A DNA stretch of 64,000 bases, from assembly GCA_035578905.1 (NCBI GenBank), contig JAQJVL010000322.1:1005886-1069885 (forward strand), written 5' to 3'. A program made the position numbers and the translations under genes. The notes under the pieces were generated by a model, which was not told the origin of the DNA, made no database searches, and saw only the letters and a program-made list of their open reading frames with translations. Of this stretch, positions 61,163 through 64,000 are shown in pieces (position 1 is the first letter of the stretch; each line of letters starts with the position of its first letter). Source of the DNA: Stictocephala bisonia (lineage: Eukaryota > Arthropoda > Insecta > Hemiptera > Membracidae).

Positions 61163-62150
61163 TTGTATTTGACAATGGTTTAGCTAAAAACTACTTAACT
61201 TACAGTCCTGGGAACACTTTTAATAAATTTTACGGGTCAAATACGATAAGAAATTTACCTTAAACTAAAAAAAGGCCCTTAATTTACCTTATCAGAGTTT
61301 CAGAAAGCCCTTATTTAACCTAAGGTATCTAATTCTGAGAAAATTCTTTCGTTAGCCATTATTCGTTAACCAGGTGTTTCCAGAGCTATGTTTATATGGC
61401 ATTTAATCTTTATTTTTACATGTATAAAGAGCTCCAAAGGTTTCTGCATATCTTCGTGAATCACCCTGTATATAAATGTGGTGTTTAAAATCTTCCTAAA
61501 TATATGTAGGCCTATATATATATACTCGTGTATATATATATATATATATATACAAATATATAGGTTGAAATGTCTTGATGTTACACATATTGTATCGAAA
61601 ATAGGATAACTGACTATCGGGTTCTAAAATTTCATTATCAGATCCGACTTTAATGTCATTAAATAGTAGGTATTAATGGAACTGCTGCAATCATAATCAA
61701 TAATACAATTCTTGAAGTTAAACTACATTCATTTAAGCAGTGCTTTTGTGAATTATGTATTGTGTCAGACAGTGTGAACTCATACCTGTCAACTGAGTCC
61801 TTTCATTTAATAACACATAAGGATTTTTACTTGTCTTGAATATTTAAAGTATACTTCATTTAAGTTAACTCTTAATAGTTCATTTAAGTTTACTTTGTTT
61901 TAAGTGCCCTCCAAGTTCAAGTGTTCAGTAAACGATAATAATTTTCTAATGCTGGATTCGGACATATTCTTCGTAACTTTTTTGTTTTCATTACTACATA
62001 CTTAAGTTTTGCCAACGTCTCATTTAACACCCTTCCTTTACTTACTTAGAATATTTCGAATACAAAGAAGATGAATACATATTTTTCTGTTATTAGTTAG
62101 TAGTGGAATTTGCCGGTGCTGGCTCACATAAATCAAATGGTTTGACAGGT
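61163..62150. other. AT-rich non-coding stretch with AT microsatellite
   Basis: AT-rich. It holds a (TA)n tract at about 61,512-61,550 and the phrase ATCACCCTGTATATAA (61,461), like ends of insect transposons. No coding frame. Confidence 0.5.
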
Positions 62151-62162
62151 GAGTTTTGTGAA

Positions 62163-62240
62163 GTCACGGTGACGTCACAATGACGTCATAGTGACGCAGG
62201 TTAGTACGTCACAGGGATAGTATGTGGGTCAAGGTCATCG
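62163..62240. promoter_or_regulatory. CRE cluster with nuclear-receptor half-site
   Basis: Two perfect TGACGTCA sites (62,170-62,177 and 62,181-62,188) are followed by GTGACGCA (62,191) and TACGTCAC (62,205), then TCAAGGTCA at 62,229-62,237, a perfect extended monomer site of the FTZ-F1/ERR type. The cluster lies between the 3' end of the gene at 62,372 and the host gene exons on its left, so it could be the promoter of the latter. Binding by CREB/ATF proteins is inferred from the motif only. Confidence 0.5.
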
Positions 62241-62307
62241 ATGTAGTTTTTGAAAAAGGCTTCTTGGACAGAACTACTGCTCTGTCCAATAATCCTCTTT
62301 CTTTTAC

Positions 62308-62313
62308 TTTATT
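62308..62313 (-). terminator. Poly(A) signal AATAAA of the second host gene
   Basis: TTTATT on the plus strand is AATAAA on the minus strand, 59 bp past the TAG stop at 62,372-62,374. Spacing and orientation fit the 3' end of the gene ending there. Confidence 0.6.
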
Positions 62314-62371
62314 TAAAATATTACATTTTTTACAATATGTACATCTTACAGACTAAACCTACAGTAACAAA

Positions 62372-62496
62372 CTACTTAGTGCTGGCTCTGGATCTGGGTG
62401 ATGTGTTCTCCTTGTCTGAGTCGTCTTTGAGTACATCAACCCTGAAGTCCCCTGTAGAGCTTGCAACTTCTTCATTCCCCTTCACCTGTCTCAGTA
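62372..62496 (-). CDS. Second host gene, last coding exon
   Basis: Acceptor CTCTCTCCAG before 62,496; 125 nt to a TAG at 62,372-62,374. It encodes LRQVKGNEEVASSTGDFRVD, then VLKDDSDKENTSPRSRASTK and stop. The polar, acidic, Ser-rich tail is like the disordered C-terminus of a cytoplasmic or nuclear protein. I do not recognise the protein. The acceptor uses a CT microsatellite as its pyrimidine tract. The alternative is that the 57 bp between this and the previous exon is retained in frame. Confidence 0.6.
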
Positions 62497-62553
62497 CTGG
62501 AGAGAGAGAGAGAGAGAGAGAGGTGTCTATACACTTCATACAGAATTTTGTAC

Positions 62554-62611
62554 TTTCAATACTCTGAGCAATCTCGCCCATACGGTTCAACAGCTCCAAT
62601 ACAGCAGGAGT
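62554..62611 (-). CDS. Second host gene, penultimate exon
   Basis: Acceptor AAGTCTTCTTAG before 62,611 and donor TTGAAA/GTACAA at 62,554/62,553. It is 58 nt, 19 codons plus one base, encoding TPAVLELLNRMGEIAQSIE. It joins the next exon in phase (A + TA = Ile). The intron is 57 bp, short even for an insect. Confidence 0.55.
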
Positions 62612-62845
62612 CTAAGAAGACTTTGCAGACCTTAGCTCAAGCACAACTAACTCCATATTTGTATTCATTGCTGCGTAGATGTGCGGCTTGCGAGTTTTGG
62701 TGTGCAAGTGATGTGGAACAGCAACGCACCTCAATATATAAGACAAAAATGTGGGGGGTGGGGTATGATAAAAAGTCTAAAATCCTGTCATAGAGACTAT
62801 AAATGCCTCTGCATCAGTTTTAACTGTGCTATCAACCTCCATTAC

Positions 62846-63008
62846 TTGTATAGGTAAATCTTGTGGCATGATAGTCTCATTAAAATCTCTTGTATCTCGT
62901 ACACTATTAGTTGTAGAACTAACATTTTGGTACTGAAGATTTTCCAAACCTTGGGTATCCATAGTTTGCAAGTTAATATATATGCTCTCTTGCAAAACTG
63001 AAGTAATA
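62846..63008 (-). CDS. Second host gene, possible upstream exon
   Basis: Acceptor ATATCTTTTAG before 63,008 and donor TACAA/GTAATG at 62,846/62,845. It is 163 nt: one base plus 54 codons, ending in phase 0, which matches the exon at 62,611. It encodes ITSVLQESIYINLQTMDTQG, further Asn/Thr/Asp-rich sequence, and DFNETIMPQDLPIQ. The amino acid make-up is protein-like; identity unknown. The open frame also continues past the donor to 62,777. Confidence 0.4.
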
Positions 63009-63079
63009 CTAAAAGATATTGGATTAAACATATTCATTTATACATGAAACGTGGTGGGGGGAAGGTGTGAAGAAAGGTG

Positions 63080-63440
63080 CTGATACGTTGTTTATAATAT
63101 ATTTGTTATAGGTAGTGCATGTGTATATGTGGGCCAAATTTGAAAGATATCGCTCAGTAAATAATGAAACTAGGGCGTTGCATAGAAAAGTGGTGTAGTG
63201 GGGGGAAATATATGTCCAGAGACGTTTTTCAAGGAATATTTTGTTGTAGGTAGTGCTTGTGTATATGTGTACCAAATGTGAACGAAATCAACCAGTAAAT
63301 AACGAAACTAGACCGTTCTAAAGAAAAGTAATAGGGGAAAAGATAAGTCATGATATGTTATTCATGAAATATTTTATCATAGGTAGATAGTGCATGTGTA
63401 TTTGTATATGTGTATTACATTTAAACGAAATCGGTTGATT
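63080..63440 (+). repeat. Degenerate ~130-150-bp tandem repeat, three units
   Basis: Each unit has GGTAGTGCATGTGTATATGT or a variant (63,111; 63,248; 63,388), followed by an (A/C)CAAATTTGAA(A/C)GA(A/T)AT-like phrase, then CAGTAAATAACGAAACTAG or a variant, then an A/G-rich spacer. It lies in the intron or flank upstream of the exon at 63,008. Confidence 0.65.
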
Positions 63441-64000
63441 AATAACGAAACTTTAAAAAAAAGGGGTTTGTGAATAAGGAAAGGGTGGGGGGGTTAAGTT
63501 CGAGGGGGCGAAGGGGGAAGAGGCCAAAAAATCATTTTTAAGGCTCTAGGATGCACCATTTTCGAGATATAAGCAAAAAACCATATTAAGCTTAAAAAGT
63601 AAGCTTACTCAAGCTTACGTCCTCCTAGGTATAAGTAAGCTAACGTAAAAGACCGGGACAAGAGAAGCGGAGGTCTAAGCCGAAGGGTAGCAAAAGTTAT
63701 GCCCAGACGCAGCGAGCAAAGCCCAGTAAGAAAATCAGAGTTATGCCTAGAACTAGTACGAAGGGGAACGGATCTCAAAGCCCGAGCGCGGCGGGCAATG
63801 CACACCAGCCAGCCGGCCTGACTGTCATAACGTTCTCTATACGGTAGTTAACCGAGCTCAGTAATTGGCGCGCACGGATAACACAAAAATACAGCCTTAG
63901 TCGGTCACTCGCCTCCTTGTGTATACGACGGCGGTGGGGACTACAGGCAGCAGAAGAGGATCCATGCCCTGGGAAGGAGTTCTGAGGAGTGGAGGATGCA
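63441..64000. other. GC-richer right edge, unassigned
   Basis: A G-rich run (63,485-63,520) is followed by repeated AAGCTTA(C) words (63,578-63,620) and a GC-richer block to the window end. The last 90 bp on the plus strand could code a degraded LINE C-terminus (QKRIHALGRSSEEWRM), but this is too weak to call. No gene supported. Confidence 0.3.

Overview
This is an AT-rich eukaryotic window, almost certainly from an arthropod and most likely an insect. The evidence is spliced exons with GT/AG borders, AATAAA signals, and a load of CR1/Jockey-, RTE- and R1-like LINEs, Penelope-like elements, piggyBac and Tc1/mariner-type transposons. I saw no rRNA, tRNA or CRISPR. The species cannot be fixed from sequence alone.

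Most of the window is the inside of one host gene on the minus strand. Six short exons at 60,406-60,321, 59,765-59,632, 42,313-42,101, 17,703-17,507, 16,586-16,514 and 16,406-16,307 join with every splice site and every reading phase in agreement (about 268 codons). The protein looks extracellular, with an IPT/TIG-like segment followed by the start of a REJ-like region, as in polycystin-1-type receptors; this identity is tentative. Its introns are 17 kb and 24 kb long because they are full of mobile DNA. A second minus-strand gene ends at 62,372 with a poly(A) signal at 62,308-62,313. A small plus-strand nested gene may lie at 19.07-22.43 kb.

Layout from left to right. 0-1 kb holds the RNase H end of a LINE. 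1.1-5.04 kb holds a virus-like element (E1) with a broken protein-primed-type DNA polymerase B on the minus strand. 5.06-10 kb holds a decayed LINE carrying a piggyBac-type insertion and a 1.3-kb CT tract. 10-12.2 kb holds an R1-like LINE ORF1. 12.2-16.2 kb holds two Penelope-like fragments, a heat-shock-element cluster and a 36-bp minisatellite. 16.3-17.7 kb holds three host exons and a foldback element. 18.1-41.1 kb holds intronic mobile DNA: five LINE or RTE copies and an intact DD82E transposon, bracketed by two inverted copies of a CRE-bearing repeat. 42.1-42.3 kb holds a host exon. 43.4-56.1 kb holds a giant inverted-repeat element (E2). 56.2-59.1 kb holds two more truncated polymerase B copies (E3, E4). 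59.6-63 kb holds host exons, a foldback and a CRE cluster.

The most unusual system is the E1/E2/E3/E4 family. E1, E2 and E4 share a terminal region with the same order of promoter-like modules: AAGATGGCGGC (YY1/Pho-like), TTCCCTC arrays, TATACTATATAAAAT repeats, GCGCATGCGC (NRF1/Ewg-like) and an inverted CCAAT box. In E1 and E4 this leads into a polymerase start; E3 is truncated before it. E2 lacks a polymerase and is instead about 12.7 kb of near-palindromic DNA with arms of roughly 6 kb, one strand CA-rich and the other half GT-rich. I read E2 as a non-autonomous, self-folding relative of the polymerase-bearing elements. I could not compute alignments, so identities are by eye.
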